Origin: Terfezia claveryi
Lineage: Eukaryota > Ascomycota > Pezizomycetes > Pezizales > Pezizaceae
DNA: 64,000 bases
NCBI GenBank assembly: GCA_015179025.1
Contig: WHUX01000150.1
Span: 1-64,000, forward strand
Direction of reading: 5' to 3'
Shown here: piece by piece, positions 23,215 through 35,144 of the stretch
Numbering within the stretch: the stretch's first letter is position 1
How the letters are laid out: each line of letters opens with the position of its first letter
Made by a program: the position numbers and the translations under genes
The notes under the pieces: generated by a model
What the model was told of the DNA's origin: nothing
Databases searched by the model: none
Seen by the model: only the letters and a program-made list of their open reading frames with translations

Positions 23215-23545
23215 CCAGCTTGATATACAGCCGGCAATATATCCAATATTGGCCCCTTCGCTGAACCTGCTGTATATGCAATATTGGGCCTTCTCCAGCT
23301 TCGCATTCAGCCTGCGATATATCCAATATTTGCCCCTTCGCCAGCTGGATGTTCAACCCACTATACATTCATTATTCGCTCATTCCCCAGCTTGCCCAAG
23401 CCACATGGCCGCCTTTCTACCACACCCGTATTACCCTGAATTCGCCCCTTCCCCGGCTGGAGGTTGAACCTGCGATTTATCCCATATTTGCCCCTTCGCC
23501 AGCTGGATGTTCACCCATATATATAATATCAGCCCGTTCCCTCAG
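23215..23545. repeat. Degenerate minisatellite (CCAGCTGGAT type)
   Basis: Repeats built on TTCGCCAGCTGGATGTTCA and CAATATATCCAATATTGGCC, a diverged form of the roughly 46-bp array at 30080-30560 and 32750-34290. Open frames here are repeat artefacts. Confidence 0.6.
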
Positions 23546-24570
23546 CTTCCACATATCCATACAGCCCCTCTATCTTTTTCGTATCCACTATACCTGTGTG
23601 CAGCCAGCTCACGCCTTATTCCAACAGCACATATACCGCGGGAAAAAATAGATCTAGAGGTGCGTCTGTAGAAAGAATAGAAGAAAATCCCAAAAGGAAA
23701 GGGGAAGGGGGAGCGCGAACCAGCTGCACCTCCGTCTATATATGTCCTCTGGTTTTGCTGCCTTTTGTAAATTAAGCAAGTCTACTTTGCGACGAGCCTC
23801 TCCGGGCAGCTGTTCTAGCCCAAATTCTTCTGTTTTGTGCATACATATATATGCTCTGGTCCGTTGCGGAATTGCAGGGCCGCTCCAGAATGGCATATAT
23901 CTCTGCGCCGGTTCCGGGCAATTTAATATAGTTCCTCAATTTGGTAAATGTCAATTGAACAAAACATCAGCTACATGCAAAAACACCCTATGAGGTTATT
24001 TTTGATCTACATCACATACCCTTCCTGTTGATTAGTGGGAGTCGCGTCGGCAGACTCTACTTTCAAAGGGGAGAATTTCGAAAAATCTACCTCAAGCCCT
24101 CCAAATGATGAAGTACATGCTGGTGACGTTTGTTTATTGCTACCGTAGGCATCCGCAGCGTTCCCTATGTAATGGGTATTTATTCCGTCTCCCATTGTTC
24201 ATTCCAAACAGGCTGGTAGGCATTCATAATTTGGGCCTCCGGTTAATCTACCGTACCCTCCACAACTTCATCCTCTAGCTCCAATAGATTTTGAAAGTTA
24301 ATGGTATTAGCTTGCCTCGGATATATGACTCGGACGATGCAGTATATATCTCTCCTTCCATGTCCTGGTACTAACTAAACTAACTCCGGCTAGTGCTTGA
24401 ATTCCCCTCTAGTGTCCATTTTTATAAGAATATTACGGAAAATCTAAGAATATGCTATAGAGTTTTTATTCTTATTTATTATGAGGGCGGCCAGTACCTA
24501 ACCTTATAGCGAATTTGTTCTTATAATGGAAATGCTTGTAACGAAGTTCTACTTTCTCAGCAGGGAATAG
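23546..24570. other. No gene recognised
   Basis: Only short frames on both strands, none with a recognisable motif. No tandem repeat or element end was identified. Confidence 0.3.
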
Positions 24571-24574
24571 AAAT

Positions 24575-24990
24575 CATGGAAGCACAGAAGAGACGCCAAT
24601 ATAGCCTAGAGGGGAGTGCATTGAGGGAGGGTGGTGCACAGATGGAGATGGCACAGGAAGGGAGGATGGAACAGACTATGCGAAGAAACTATGAGGCATG
24701 AGGAGGACATGGAAAAGGTGAAGAGAGTAGCAGAGGGGAAATGATACTAAAGAGGTCAGGACGGGACCGCTACCAAAGATTAGAGGAACAATTGAAAGAG
24801 GTGAAGGATTAGCTTGCGCTATTAGCAGTGGCAATGGGAGCGGAAGAGCAAGCAAAAGTCAAGGCGGCTCTGCGCGTGAGGAAGGGGCAAGTGAAAAAGG
24901 AGAATGGGAAAGCGAAATAGCTGAAGAAGATCGGAGGCAAGAAAAGAGAGACGGGGACGAAACCTATAGCATATGGTGCATGAAGTGTAT
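24575..24990 (+). other. Degenerate coding-like stretch rich in Glu/Lys/Arg
   Basis: Starting at an ATG near 24575 (MEAQKRRQYSLEGSALREGG) the frame is strongly charged and would form coiled coil, but stops come within about 45 codons, and similar purine-rich sequence continues to about 24990. Possibly an eroded gag or ORF1 remnant. Function not assigned. Confidence 0.25.
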
Positions 24991-25026
24991 ATTGATTCTC
25001 CCCCCGGGAGCTTAAGACTTCCCGAT

Positions 25027-25095
25027 GCGCTAGAGTCTAATCTAATCTAATCTCATCTCATCTGATCTCATCTGATCTAATCTAAGTTAAGTTTT
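25027..25095 (+). repeat. Short tandem repeat (TCTAA/TCTCA/TCTGA)
   Basis: Runs of the pentamer family TCTAA, TCTCA and TCTGA. Simple sequence only. Confidence 0.6.
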
Positions 25096-25452
25096 GACAC
25101 CCAGAAGCGCTAGTTCTCTTACAACGTCATCTACGCAATGTAACCAGCAAGATATCTATACTAGCGAGACCTGACATGCTGTCGAGAGCAACAATGAGCT
25201 TATCGTGAAGAATAATAGTAGGAAAAATGACTGCCAAATAGAGTTTATTCCTAAAGAGCGAGCGAATACAATAAAATCATGCATAATTCCTAAGATCCTC
25301 TTTTTATCGTTCCCTTCTCTCCCTTTTATCCTCCATGATAATAACAAAAAAATACTGAACTATTATCATACATATCCTCAATATCCCTTCTGACACCCTG
25401 TCCCACTCTCAAATGTGAATTACCTGGCCGAACGTCCCGAAAATCAAACTGC

Positions 25453-25640
25453 AACAAAAAAAACTTTTTATTTTGGAGTCAATACGTCTATGGACCCTTA
25501 GGCTATTCTTTTTTTTTTTGTAATACTCATTACTTATATGTGGCCTCATAAGAGGGCCATGACGAGCCACTCTGGAAACCATTCACGACAAGGCAAATCA
25601 ATCTTCCAGGTCGACGCAAGCTATATAAGAATATAAGATA
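25453..25640 (-). mobile_element. LINE-A tail joined to LINE-B tail
   Basis: On the minus strand a worn LINE-A 3' end (GGTTTCCAGAGTGGCTCGTC then GAGGCCACATATAAGTAATG) runs into an A-run, then AGCCTAAGGGTCCATAGACG and TTGACTCCAAAATAAAAAG, which matches the LINE-B/SINE tail. It is either a nested insertion or a chimeric reverse transcript. Confidence 0.45.
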
Positions 25641-26919
25641 ACGCAACCCTCCTACAAAAAATGTCGCTCATAAACCCTTATAGAAGAAATAGTCTCAGAT
25701 ATGTTAATAATCTTTGCCGGTAAGACTGTATTTTTCGTCCTGAAATTGGGATTACTTCCCTTCCTCCATCTTTTTCCCCCCTCCGGATTGTCCACCTCGA
25801 CTCGATATGCTATAACAGCAATTCTCTCCTAACGGAGGAATGTGCACGGGTGAGGGGGAGTCGAGGGCTGATAAGAATCAGTCGAATGGAGTATGGGGAA
25901 AAAGCTTATCGTTAGATTCGTATATATAAACAAAAATATTATATTCTGAATAAAGAACACACACTGATAAAACCTCTCAAAAAACCTCTTTTCTTTACCT
26001 CTGAACCTCTGAACTTTTTCGTATAAATCATTCGTATCCTCCCCCATAATCCTCCCTTTTCTAACGATTAACTTATATTATACGAAAAACTAAAGAACTA
26101 ACTTTTTCCAATGACAGTCATGCCGATACTGGCACGACTCTCACATCCAACTTTTTTAACCGAACACTCCGGAATCTTTTCCGACAATCCATCAAAAACA
26201 AGAAACAACTTTTTATTCAAACCTAAAAAATGATAAAAGAAGTTCCTAATTGAGACTCGGACGCCTTTCCGTTCGACTCTCAAATTAGACCTAACTGACA
26301 AATTCAAGCAAAACTTTTCTCCCACAAAGGTTCCTAGTCGAGAGTCATACCAAATCAGGTGCCTCATTGACCTTGGATAAACCCTCCTGCAGCCTTTTTT
26401 ACTCATCATTGACAGCAGCAAACCGCTGATCGGATTGCTGCTGATATTCGAGTCTGAGCTCGGCTATTATGTCCTCCACATATCACCTCATTCCTTCAGG
26501 CATGCCCTCATAGCTGCTCAATACAAAGTTATTTGCTCATTCCTGTGCTTCTCGACCGTTCTTCCACATTCGTATCTTCCTTCGTTGGACTCACGGCTCT
26601 CACCACTCACCTATTCTCATAGCTTCCTCCACACCTAAGTGCTCTAAACATAGCCCCAGGGTGGGCTTAGAGCCCTGAAGTTCGAACCACTCTAGGTTCT
26701 GGAGTTCGCTGATGATGGGGAGATTCATAGGCATTGGATCTATTTACATGTCAGTTCTGCTTCCATGTTTTTTTTTAGCCGTGCCTAGGGTGCGCACCTG
26801 AGTCAGGTTCTGGTTGGTGTTTATAGAAAGATTGTGTAGGTTACTTTGTAGGTAGTTTGGTGCTACTATGGTGTAGCTAGGTTCAGGTTAGTGTTTATAC
26901 GTAGTACCTCAGGTGCTGA
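25641..26919. other. AT-rich; no gene recognised
   Basis: Short frames exist on the minus strand at 26098-26421 and, interrupted by stops, 26430-26640 (containing YVEDIIAELRLEYQQQSDQR, coiled-coil-like). Neither is identifiable. The latter could be the eroded tail of a gag or ORF1. Confidence 0.25.
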
Positions 26920-28020
26920 GGATTTACTTAGCAACAAGCTAGAAGATGGGCACTGATAAGACATGGATACCTCTTAGCAACCAGCTAGGAGATGGGAAAT
27001 GGGCGCTGATAAGCCATGGATACCCCAGTTCTTAGGACCCAGCTAGGAGATGGATACTGATAAGCCATGGCCCAGACGTAGTGCCTCAGGTGCTGAGACT
27101 TACTTAGCAGATGGGCGCTGATAAGCCATGGATACCCTAGTTCTTAGTACCCAGCCATTTTTTTTATTTTTTTAAATACTTAATACTCCTATGCGGCCCC
27201 GTTAGGGGGGCCATGAGGAGCCACGCGGAAGCCCGGTGGATTCAAGGGTGAGGCAAGTTAATCTGCCAAACCCACGCAGGATAAATATAAGTAAACCGGG
27301 ACGAGGCTCCATGCTGTCATTAACGGACTCGCCGATGACCCGGAGGCCTGACTGAGTCTCGACCCCCCAACCATAACCTCTTCCCCTGATAGAGACTTTT
27401 GAACTAGAAGAACTTGTGGACTAGAAAAGACGACGGAATGAGAAGTACCAAAGGAACTCGTGAAGATGAAAAATAAATAGTGCCAAGGGAATTCGTAAAA
27501 ATAAGCTGTAACTAAATGAGCTCCTTATATAAGAGCTTGAAATAGGCCTCTGTGGCCTTGAATATATCTTCCCCTTCTTTCCTCCATTCTGGCTTATCGA
27601 GTAGTACCCAGCCAGGAGATGGACACTGATAAGCCATGGCCCAGATGTAGTGCCTCAGGTGCCGAGGACTTACTTAGCAACCAGATAGAAGATGGGCGCT
27701 GATAAGCCATGGATACCCCTTAGCAACCAGCTAGAAGATGGGCACTGATAAGCCATGGATACCCTTAGCAACCAGCTAGGAGATGGGCCCTGATAAGCCA
27801 TGGATACCCCAGTTCTTAGGAACCAGCTAGGAGATGGACACTGATAAGCCATGGCCCAGACAGCTGGAAAGGCTAGTGCTAGCCAGACTAGCAACTAGCT
27901 AGAAGATGGGCGCTGATAAGCCATGGATACCCCTTAGCAACCAGCTAGGAGATGGGCGCTGATAAGCCATCGCTTAGTACGCAGCCAGGGGATGGACACT
28001 GGTAAGCCATGGCCCTAGTC
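26920..28020. repeat. Minisatellite, GATAAGCCATGGATACC unit
   Basis: Unit of about 45-50 bp containing AGCAACCAGCTAGGAGATGG and GCGCTGATAAGCCATGGATA, with diverged copies at 26920-27157 and 27602-28020. The array is split by a LINE-A 3' fragment with a clear TSD. Confidence 0.7.
27158..27601 (-). mobile_element. 5'-truncated LINE-A copy with TSD
   Basis: A 444-bp 3' piece of LINE-A beginning with poly-T on the plus strand. It is flanked by TAGTACCCAGCCA (27145-27157 and 27602-27614). It preserves the uninterrupted sequence at the sites where copy 2 carries the SINE (AATGAGCTCCTTATATAAG) and the 35-bp mini-element (GGCCTCTGTGGCCTTGAATA), so it serves as the empty-site reference. Confidence 0.8.
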
Positions 28021-28218
28021 TCATACCATGGCCCAGCCGTAGTGCTCCGGTAGTTACTAATTATTTCTACGTGAGCCAAGTCCGTAGTGGTGACTTGGCG
28101 CGCGCCACCAAATTCTCCTCTGTCGCTGCGCAGTACGAGAGGTTATGCTATGTCGCTGGGTAGTTTCTGTAAACAAACAACTCCAAATCAATTCTACCAT
28201 TCATTTGATCTAGCTAGT

Positions 28219-28957
28219 ATGCAGGACCCTACCGAAAAAAGACCTGTTGTGCGTCTGCGCAATTAGTCTGGTTGGCACAAGCCTCTCGTAGAGATGCGCA
28301 ATCCCATCTCCCCTGCACCCTATGTGAATACCATACAGCAACGTAGTCCGAGTCGAGATGCGCTAAAGCTCAAGCGCGTCATGGATGTTATTGAGGAAGA
28401 GTTTACACCCTCTGGCTGGGGACCACTTGGAGCATGGCAGGCATTCCTGCGTAGTTGGTGGAGTAACGAACAAACAGCCAACCTGAAAGCTGGTTTTGTC
28501 CATGGTGAAGGAGCCAGAGAGATAATGGAGATGTGGCTTGACGACATGGAAGATTTACCTCAAGGATTGGTGAGATTTGTCGGCGAAAAATCTCAGAATC
28601 AGGTGAAGGAGCTGCTGAAGGATCAAAATTCTGTTCTGCGAAATGCGCGCAACACGCCGATATATAGAGACCCAGTGACAAGTCAATTGGTGCCTAGTTT
28701 GGAAGAAATGGAGACTCTGGTGAAAATTAAGGCGCCGATCGTTTGGCAATTGATGGAATATATTGCCATTGACAAGAAGCAGAAGGCCAAGGGGCGATCG
28801 GGGAAAATGATTTTTACAGCTATCATGATACTGCTATATGCTCGCAATCAGCAGGTTAATACCTTCCAGACTATGATGGGCACCTTCCTGGATGCTTGCC
28901 AATTGACAAAATTTGGCTTCGAGACAATGCATGGTACCGGGTTTTGTTGCTCCCACA
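28219..28957 (+). pseudogene. DUF6589-like protein, N-terminal part, interrupted
   Basis: The frame starts at ATG 28219 (MQDPTEKRPVV), is cut by a 31-bp insertion that brings a TAG, and resumes at 28303. Downstream it is open for about 215 codons to the hAT-like insertion at 28958. The region LVKIKAPIVWQLMEYIA, then FTAIMILLYARNQQVNTFQT and GTFLDACQLTKFGFETMHGT, has the layout I associate with the fungal DUF6589 family (ploidy-expanded, transposon-associated). This family call is from memory of the pattern. The rest of the protein is lost or scattered beyond 29506. Confidence 0.5.
28264..28294 (+). mobile_element. Mini-insertion a (31 bp, 8-bp TSD)
   Basis: Begins TAGTCTGGTTGGCACAA and ends in a small TCTC/GAGA hairpin. 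Flanked by TGCGCAAT at 28256-28263 and 28295-28302. It adds 39 nt (31+8) to the DUF6589-like frame: in frame, but with an immediate TAG. Confidence 0.65.
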
Positions 28958-29425
28958 TAGGCCTGGGCACGAGACGTCTCGAGACTTTTGGATATCGAGC
29001 ACAAGCCAACACAATCATAATTATATTCGAACTTGCTAGCTAGCTACCTAGTTATTATCAATCATCATCATCTTCGCCTTCGACGTCAATTTCCTGTGCT
29101 ACAGGTGTACCCTTTTCTGCCAAACCTCGCTCTAAAATCATCTGGAGTATGAGCAAGCGACACGGAAATTTATTGTGATGATTGTTGATGCAGTACAGGA
29201 AGTGCGGAGAAAGAGTGTAATGAACGGAAAAAGAGAAGAAGGAATCTCTACCTTTAAGTACCGAACAATAATAACACATATTTACAAGCGAAGGCTATCA
29301 TAGGCTGCTAAACTGATTGCCGCAACTCATGAAAAGATCTTCGCAGCCACTGAAAAATTTTCGCAGCCAATGAAAAATTTTCACAAAAAGTCTCGAGATG
29401 TCTCGTCTCATGCCCAGGCCTACGA
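28958..29425. mobile_element. hAT-like non-autonomous element
   Basis: Terminal inverted repeats: TAGGCCTGGGCACGAGACGT on the left, mirrored by GTCTCGTCTCATGCCCAGGC at the right end. Flanks CTCCCACA (28950-28957) and GTCCCACA (29426-29433) form an 8-bp TSD with one mismatch, the size typical of hAT. Three extra bases lie at the right end. The interior encodes on the minus strand a short acidic tail (EIDVEGEDDDD then stop, 29058-29090), also found inverted at 36300-36342. Confidence 0.5.
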
Positions 29426-29436
29426 GTCCCACATTC

Positions 29437-29505
29437 GCTCTTCATGGTCCCCTTACTGGGACCGAATAAGAGTAACAAGTATTAAAAAAAAAAAAAAAAA
29501 ATTGC
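29437..29505 (+). mobile_element. 69-bp LINE-A 3' scrap with 10-bp TSD
   Basis: GACCGAATAAGAGTAACAAG followed by a poly-A tail, the LINE-A terminus. Flanked by TCCCACATTC at 29427-29436 and 29506-29515. Confidence 0.7.
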
Positions 29506-30079
29506 TCCCACATTCATCTGCTCAACACTCAGAGAACCAAAATCCCACCTATTCTCGGGGACAGGGCGATTATGGGTCACAGGTGGTGTTCTAACCCATG
29601 GGCCAAGGTGCTACATTGGCAAATATATCGACCCATTGGCCAATGGGATGCTATTGGCAGCAGGGTCCAATGGCACTAATGACCGCCCTCCCCACCAATC
29701 TCATACTAATTCACGTCGCATGCACCGGTCTCACGAAATGTTTAATGTATATTGCATACAAAATAATCATCACCATTCTAGATTGCATACAGAGTACAAA
29801 ACAATGACTGCACCAACAAATAAACAACCCCAAAATACGAGTTAATTATCACCACGCCAGTAAACAAACTAATAATATTAACCTAAAAAACAAATCAAAT
29901 TAAATTAAAAAACAGAATGCAATAGGCAAAAAATAAAATAATAAAATAATGAAATAATATCCAAAAATACTTGTTTGTACTATGCCTTCCCTCGCTGTAC
30001 CTCGCCTCTACTGGTTCTTACTGGCTCCTCCCTCCGCCTACGTGGAATGGGAGAAAGAAGACTTCCATATTGGCGAGAT

Positions 30080-30560
30080 TGGGTAAATTGTAGGCCGAAT
30101 ATCTGGCTGGAGAAGGGGCAAATATGGGGAATATTGCAGGCCGCATATCCAGCTGGAGAAGGGGCAAATATAGGATATATTGCAGGCCAAATATCCAGTA
30201 GGGGCGAATATGGGGTATATTGCCGGTGGTACATCAAGCTGTGGAAGGCGTGAATATTGGATATATCGGAGTTGGTGAGTTCAGGGTAAACACGGTGGAT
30301 ACGCCGCAGGCCGAATATCCAGCTGGAGAAGGGGTGAATATGGGTACATACATTGCAGGCCGAATAGCCAGCTGGAGAAGGGGCGAATATTGGATATATC
30401 GCAGGCTTAATATCCGGCTGGAGAAGGGGTGAATATGAGGTATATTGCAGGCCGAATATCCATGTAGGGAAGATGTGAATATTGGCATACCGCAGGTTGT
30501 TTATCCAGCTTGGGAAGGCACGAATATTGAGTATACCACAGGTTGTTTATCCACCTGAGC
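30080..30560. repeat. Minisatellite array, left arm
   Basis: Tandem units of about 46 bp containing TATCCAGCTGGAGAAGGGGC and AATATGGGGTATATTGCAGG, the reverse complement of the array at 32750-34290. Confidence 0.8.
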
Positions 30561-30733
30561 AAGACGCGAATATTGAGCTCAGTTAACTCATGAGTCTTCT
30601 GCCTAGATCACGCCCCTTTAGATACTTGACATTATCTCGGTGGCATGTCGGCAGTAGCTGCCCAAAACAGCTGCCAGCGCGTGCGTGATGTAGGTTGACC
30701 TTGCAGGAGGCACAACAGTTGGTCCTATTTATT

Positions 30734-31022
30734 TGTTAGGGGCGAGCTAGTGATATCGGTGATATCTGTCGGTATATCGATATTTGAGGCCTACGAGGGC
30801 ACAATCACTAGGCTCGAGCCTAACTGGGCTAACATAGAGCGAAGAATATAGACTGATTCATTCGATAAAGTAAAGTAACCCAGCGATACAAGACTTCGCT
30901 TGAGTCTTAGAGAACAAGAACTAGATACAAGAAGTGGGCATATATATAGGAAAGCGGGGTTGACACCTGGCCACCCACCATCGGGTGGCGCCGGCCCGGT
31001 CTGCATAATCTCAGCCGTAACA
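30734..31022 (-). repeat. LTR (3') of TRIM copy 1
   Basis: 289 bp; TG...CA ends. Contains TGGCCACCCACCATCGGGTG and a TATATATAGGAAAG stretch. Confidence 0.85.
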
Positions 31023-32019
31023 TTACTCCCCCTCTGCTAGAGGTCGTCCCGACCGACCAACGTCACTCACCCTACAATGATTGTATCTTGGCATCTTGGG
31101 ACATCCCCTTGGCTCTCGGCGACTTGGGACTCCCGCAGCCCTCACCAATCTTGCGCGTGGTGCTCACGTATCTGGCCTCTGCCTATTCCACGGTGGACCT
31201 CCACGCCGGACATAGACGCCTCCACGGTGTTGCATAGTCTTGTAGGGTAGTTCGGAAGGAAGGAGTATTCTCTCAAACTCAGTGGCGTCATGCCAGTGCT
31301 CAAACATCAGACCGGGTGGCTTCACTTCTCTGGCGACTTGCCATCGATCCGCTTTCCGTGACATGTGGATCAACTGATCCGGGGTATCTCAAACATGAGG
31401 TGCAACATATATATGGATCGTAGATCCGGAACATCAGGGGGGGGGGTATCCCACATGCCATTGCCGTTAAAAACCTCTGCGCGGCAAAACCCTGTGGGAA
31501 AAAGCCAACGTCACAGGAAAAGGTTCAATGCATGCTTTCCCAGCTATCCAACCCGACTTGCCAGTGCAAGGGGGGGGTCTTGCTCATCTGCACGCTCGGG
31601 GTGCTCGTTCGGGTCTTTAGCGCTCGCAGCGCTAGCTTGAGTCTTCGCCCAAGGCGGGGGTCTTTGAGCTTATGAGCTCGATCGGGGTTTTTGAGCTTTG
31701 AGCTCGGACGGGGCTTTTGAGCTTTGAGCTCGTTCGGGGCCTTATAGGCTCGTTCGGGGCCTTATAAGCCTGGCTAGGAGCATGTCGCTCGAGATCTAAG
31801 ACTTAGCAGATCCGGAGATCTCAATATAGGATTAGTAGGTCATTTAGAACAAGCTAATAAGCATATAGGAGGGGAAAATAATTATTTCCGACGTCGCTCA
31901 TATTAGCAAATAATCCAGCGACATCCCTTTAGCCATATTCCGGCTGTCCGACAGTGTAGGTAGCGAGGGAGGGGTGATTTGACCCAGAATCACCGGTCCC
32001 TTTTGTCAAAGCGAAGTAA

Positions 32020-32308
32020 TGTTAGGGGCGAGCTAGTGATATCGGTGATATCTGTCGGTATATCGATATTTGAGGCCTACGAGGGCACAATCACTAGGCT
32101 CGAGCCTAACTGGGCTAACATAGAGCGAAGAATATAGACTGATTCATTCGATAAAGTAAAGTAACCCAGCGATACAAGACTTCGCTTGAGTCTTAGAGAA
32201 CAAGAACTAGATACAAGAAGTGGGCATATATATAGGAAAGCGGGGTTGACACCTGGCCACCCACCATCGGGTGGCGCCGGCCCGGTCTGCATAATCTCAG
32301 CCGTAACA
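32020..32308 (-). repeat. LTR (5') of TRIM copy 1
   Basis: 289 bp; matches 30734-31022 throughout on visual comparison, indicating a recent insertion. No standard TGG primer-binding site abuts it. Confidence 0.85.
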
Positions 32309-32749
32309 TTATTCTCAATATGGTACAGCGTGATACGGGACTTTCCGTTAGGTGCAGTTGGCTCTTCGTTCACTTACCTAACTCACTAGGCAGTTGCTAT
32401 TATTGTTCTACATGATACTCACAAAGAATATCACTATACCTAGGTGCTATACCCACTGTCAATTATAAATGAATGTGCATATATTGGAGCCTGCAATATA
32501 TATATATTTCCTGTTGTATGTGATAGCCAGAAAGGGATATAGATAAATAACCATGGATAGCAATGGCATGTATTTTCATATGAGCAAGATATATATGATA
32601 GGCCGCAAAAAGATAGGTACGAATCTGGCGATTGCCTCTTTAACAATGGCTGATTTTAAATGAACGCACAAATTAAGAGCCGGTTTGAATAACAACGGAA
32701 AGTCCCGTATCACGCTGTACCGTATTGAGAATAAATGGGACCAACTGTT

Positions 32750-34290
32750 ATGCCTCCTGCAATATACCCCATATTCGCCCCTTCTCCAGCTGGACATTCG
32801 GCCTGCAATGTACCTCATATTTGCCCCTTCTCCAGCTGGATATTCGGCCTGCAATATACCCCATATTTGCCCCTTCTCTAGCTGGCTATTCGGCCTGCAA
32901 TGTACCTCATATTCGCCCCTTCTCCGGCTGGATATTTGGCCTGCAATATACCCCATTTTCGCTCCTTCTCCAGCTGGATATTCGGCCTGCCGCGTATCCA
33001 CCGTGCTTACCCTGAACTCGCCAACTCCGATATATCCAATATTCACGCCTTCCACAGCTTGATGTTCCACCAGCAATATACCCCATATTCGCCCCTTCTC
33101 CCACTGGATATTCGGCCTGCAATATACCCATATTCGCCCCTTCTCTAACTGGGTATTCGGCCTGCGGCAAATCCACCGTGTTTACCCTGAACTCGCCAAC
33201 TCCGATATATCCAATATTCGCCTCTTCTCCAGCTGGATATTCGGCCTGCAATATACCCCATATTCGCCCCTTCTCAAGCTGGGTATTCGCCCTGCAATAT
33301 ACCCCATAATTGCCCCTTCTCCAGCTGGCTATTCGGCCTGCAATGTACCTCATATTCGCCCCTTCTCCAGCTGGATATTTGGCTTGCAATATACCCCATA
33401 TTCGCCCCTTCTCCAGCTGGATATTCGGCCTGCAATATACCCTATATTTGCCCCTTCTCCAGCTGGCTATTCGGCCTGCAATGTACCTCATATTCACCCC
33501 TTCTCCAGCTGGATATTCGGCCTGCAATAAACCCCATTTTCGCTCCTTCTCCAGCTGGTTATTCGGCCTGCCGCGTATCCACCATGCTTACCCTGAACTC
33601 GCCAACTCCGATATATCCGATATTCACGCCTTCTACAGCTTGATGTACTACTGGCAATATACCCCATATTCGCCCCTTCTCCCGCTGGATATTCGGCCTG
33701 CAATATACCCATATTCGCCCCTTCTCTAACTGGGTATTCGGCCTGCGGCAAATCCACCGTGTTTACCCTGAACTCGCCAACTCCGATATATCCAATATTT
33801 ACGCCTTCCACAGCTTGATGTACCACCGGCAATATACCCTATATCCGCCCCTTCTCCAGCTGGATTTTCGGCCTGTAATATACCACATTTTCGCTCCTTC
33901 TCCAGCTGGATATTCGGCCTGCGGCGTATCCACCGTGTTTACCCTGAACTCGCCAACTCCAATATATCCAATATTCACGCCTTCCACAGCTTGATGTTCC
34001 ACCAGCAATATACCCCATATTCACCCCTTCTCCCACTGGATATTCGGCCTGCAATATACCCATATTCGCCCCTTCTCTAACTGGGTATTCAGCCTGTGGC
34101 AAATCCACGTATTTACCCTGAACTCGCCAGCTCCGATATATCCAATATTCGCCTCTTCTCCAACTGGATATTTGGCCTGCAATATACCCCATATTCGCCC
34201 CTTCTCCAACTGGATATTCGGCCTGCAATATACCCCATATTTGCCCCTTCTCCAGCCGGATATTCGGCCTACAATTTACCCAATCTCGCC
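32750..34290. repeat. Minisatellite array, right arm
   Basis: Unit of about 46 bp (CAATATACCCCATATTCGCC then CCTTCTCCAGCTGGATATTC) repeated about 25 times, mixed with a longer variant containing CCACCGTGTTTACCCTGAAC and CACGCCTTCCACAGCTTGAT. Long open frames on both strands are repeat artefacts. Confidence 0.85.
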
Positions 34291-35144
34291 AATATGGAAG
34301 TCTTCTTTCTCCCATTCCACGTAGGCGGAGGGAGGAGCCAGTAAGAACCAGGGGGGGCGAGGTGCAGCGAGGGAAGGCATAGTACAAACAAGTATTTTTG
34401 GATATTATTTTTTTATTTTATTTTTTTATTTTTTGCCTATTTCGTTCTGTTTTTTAATTTAATTTAATTTGTTTTTTAGGTTAATATTATTGGTTTGTTT
34501 TACTAGCATGGTAATAATTAACTCGTATTTTGGGGTTATTTATTTGTTGGTGCAGTCCTTGTTTTGTACTCTGTATGCAATCTGGAATGGTGATGATTAT
34601 TTTGTATGCAATATATGTTCTGGGCCGCTCGCGGGCATCGGCCACCCGCGGGCAACATATGCCTCCTGCGGGCAGCACAGCCGCCCGCGGGCGGCATACC
34701 TACTATGCCCCCCGTGGGCAATTTATTTAATTACTGTATTTAATTCATAACGCACTTGAATTAATAGAAAAATATAGAGATATTGAACGAGGTTTAGGTA
34801 GTTAATCTAATTGATATGCGCCATGAGCCTGATGGACAATATAAATGGATCTGTCATATGAAAGACCATATGGTACGCGGTTGTTCCATTAGAAGATAAA
34901 ATGGTAAGTTAAACTCAGTAATACAAGTAATATGATACTAATATTATTAGTCGGAGTCTGTTACATCTGCAATGACATTATGGATTCAGCTTTATAGCTA
35001 ATTTAACATTTTACGATCGGATAATAGTGGTGGATTTAAGCACTTACTATGAGATTGGAAGTATTAAAATAAAACATCGAAAACCTCGCACACCTCAAGT
35101 CCAAAAGATTGATAAGGGGCTTCGCTTCTCTTACACGATCGTAT

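Larger units (their letters stand above)
30734..32308 (-). mobile_element. TRIM-like non-coding LTR element, copy 1
   Basis: Two 289-bp LTRs (30734-31022 and 32020-32308) that look identical by eye, starting TGTTAGGGGCGAGC and ending CAGCCGTAACA, around about 1 kb of non-coding interior. TSD TTATT at 30729-30733 and 32309-32313. The orientation is minus: the polypurine tract AGAGGGGGAG (31026-31035, reverse complement) abuts the LTR, preceded by a CCCACAGGGTTTTGCCGC block like that found near retroelement 3' ends. No gag or pol is present; it must depend on a partner. Confidence 0.85.

Noticed and set aside
26098..26421. 107-aa minus-strand frame as a gene
   Set aside because: No motif, no flanking gene signals and AT-rich surroundings; not enough to call.
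32685..34387. Open frames of 100-206 aa in the palindrome arms
   Set aside because: They are translations of the 46-bp minisatellite.
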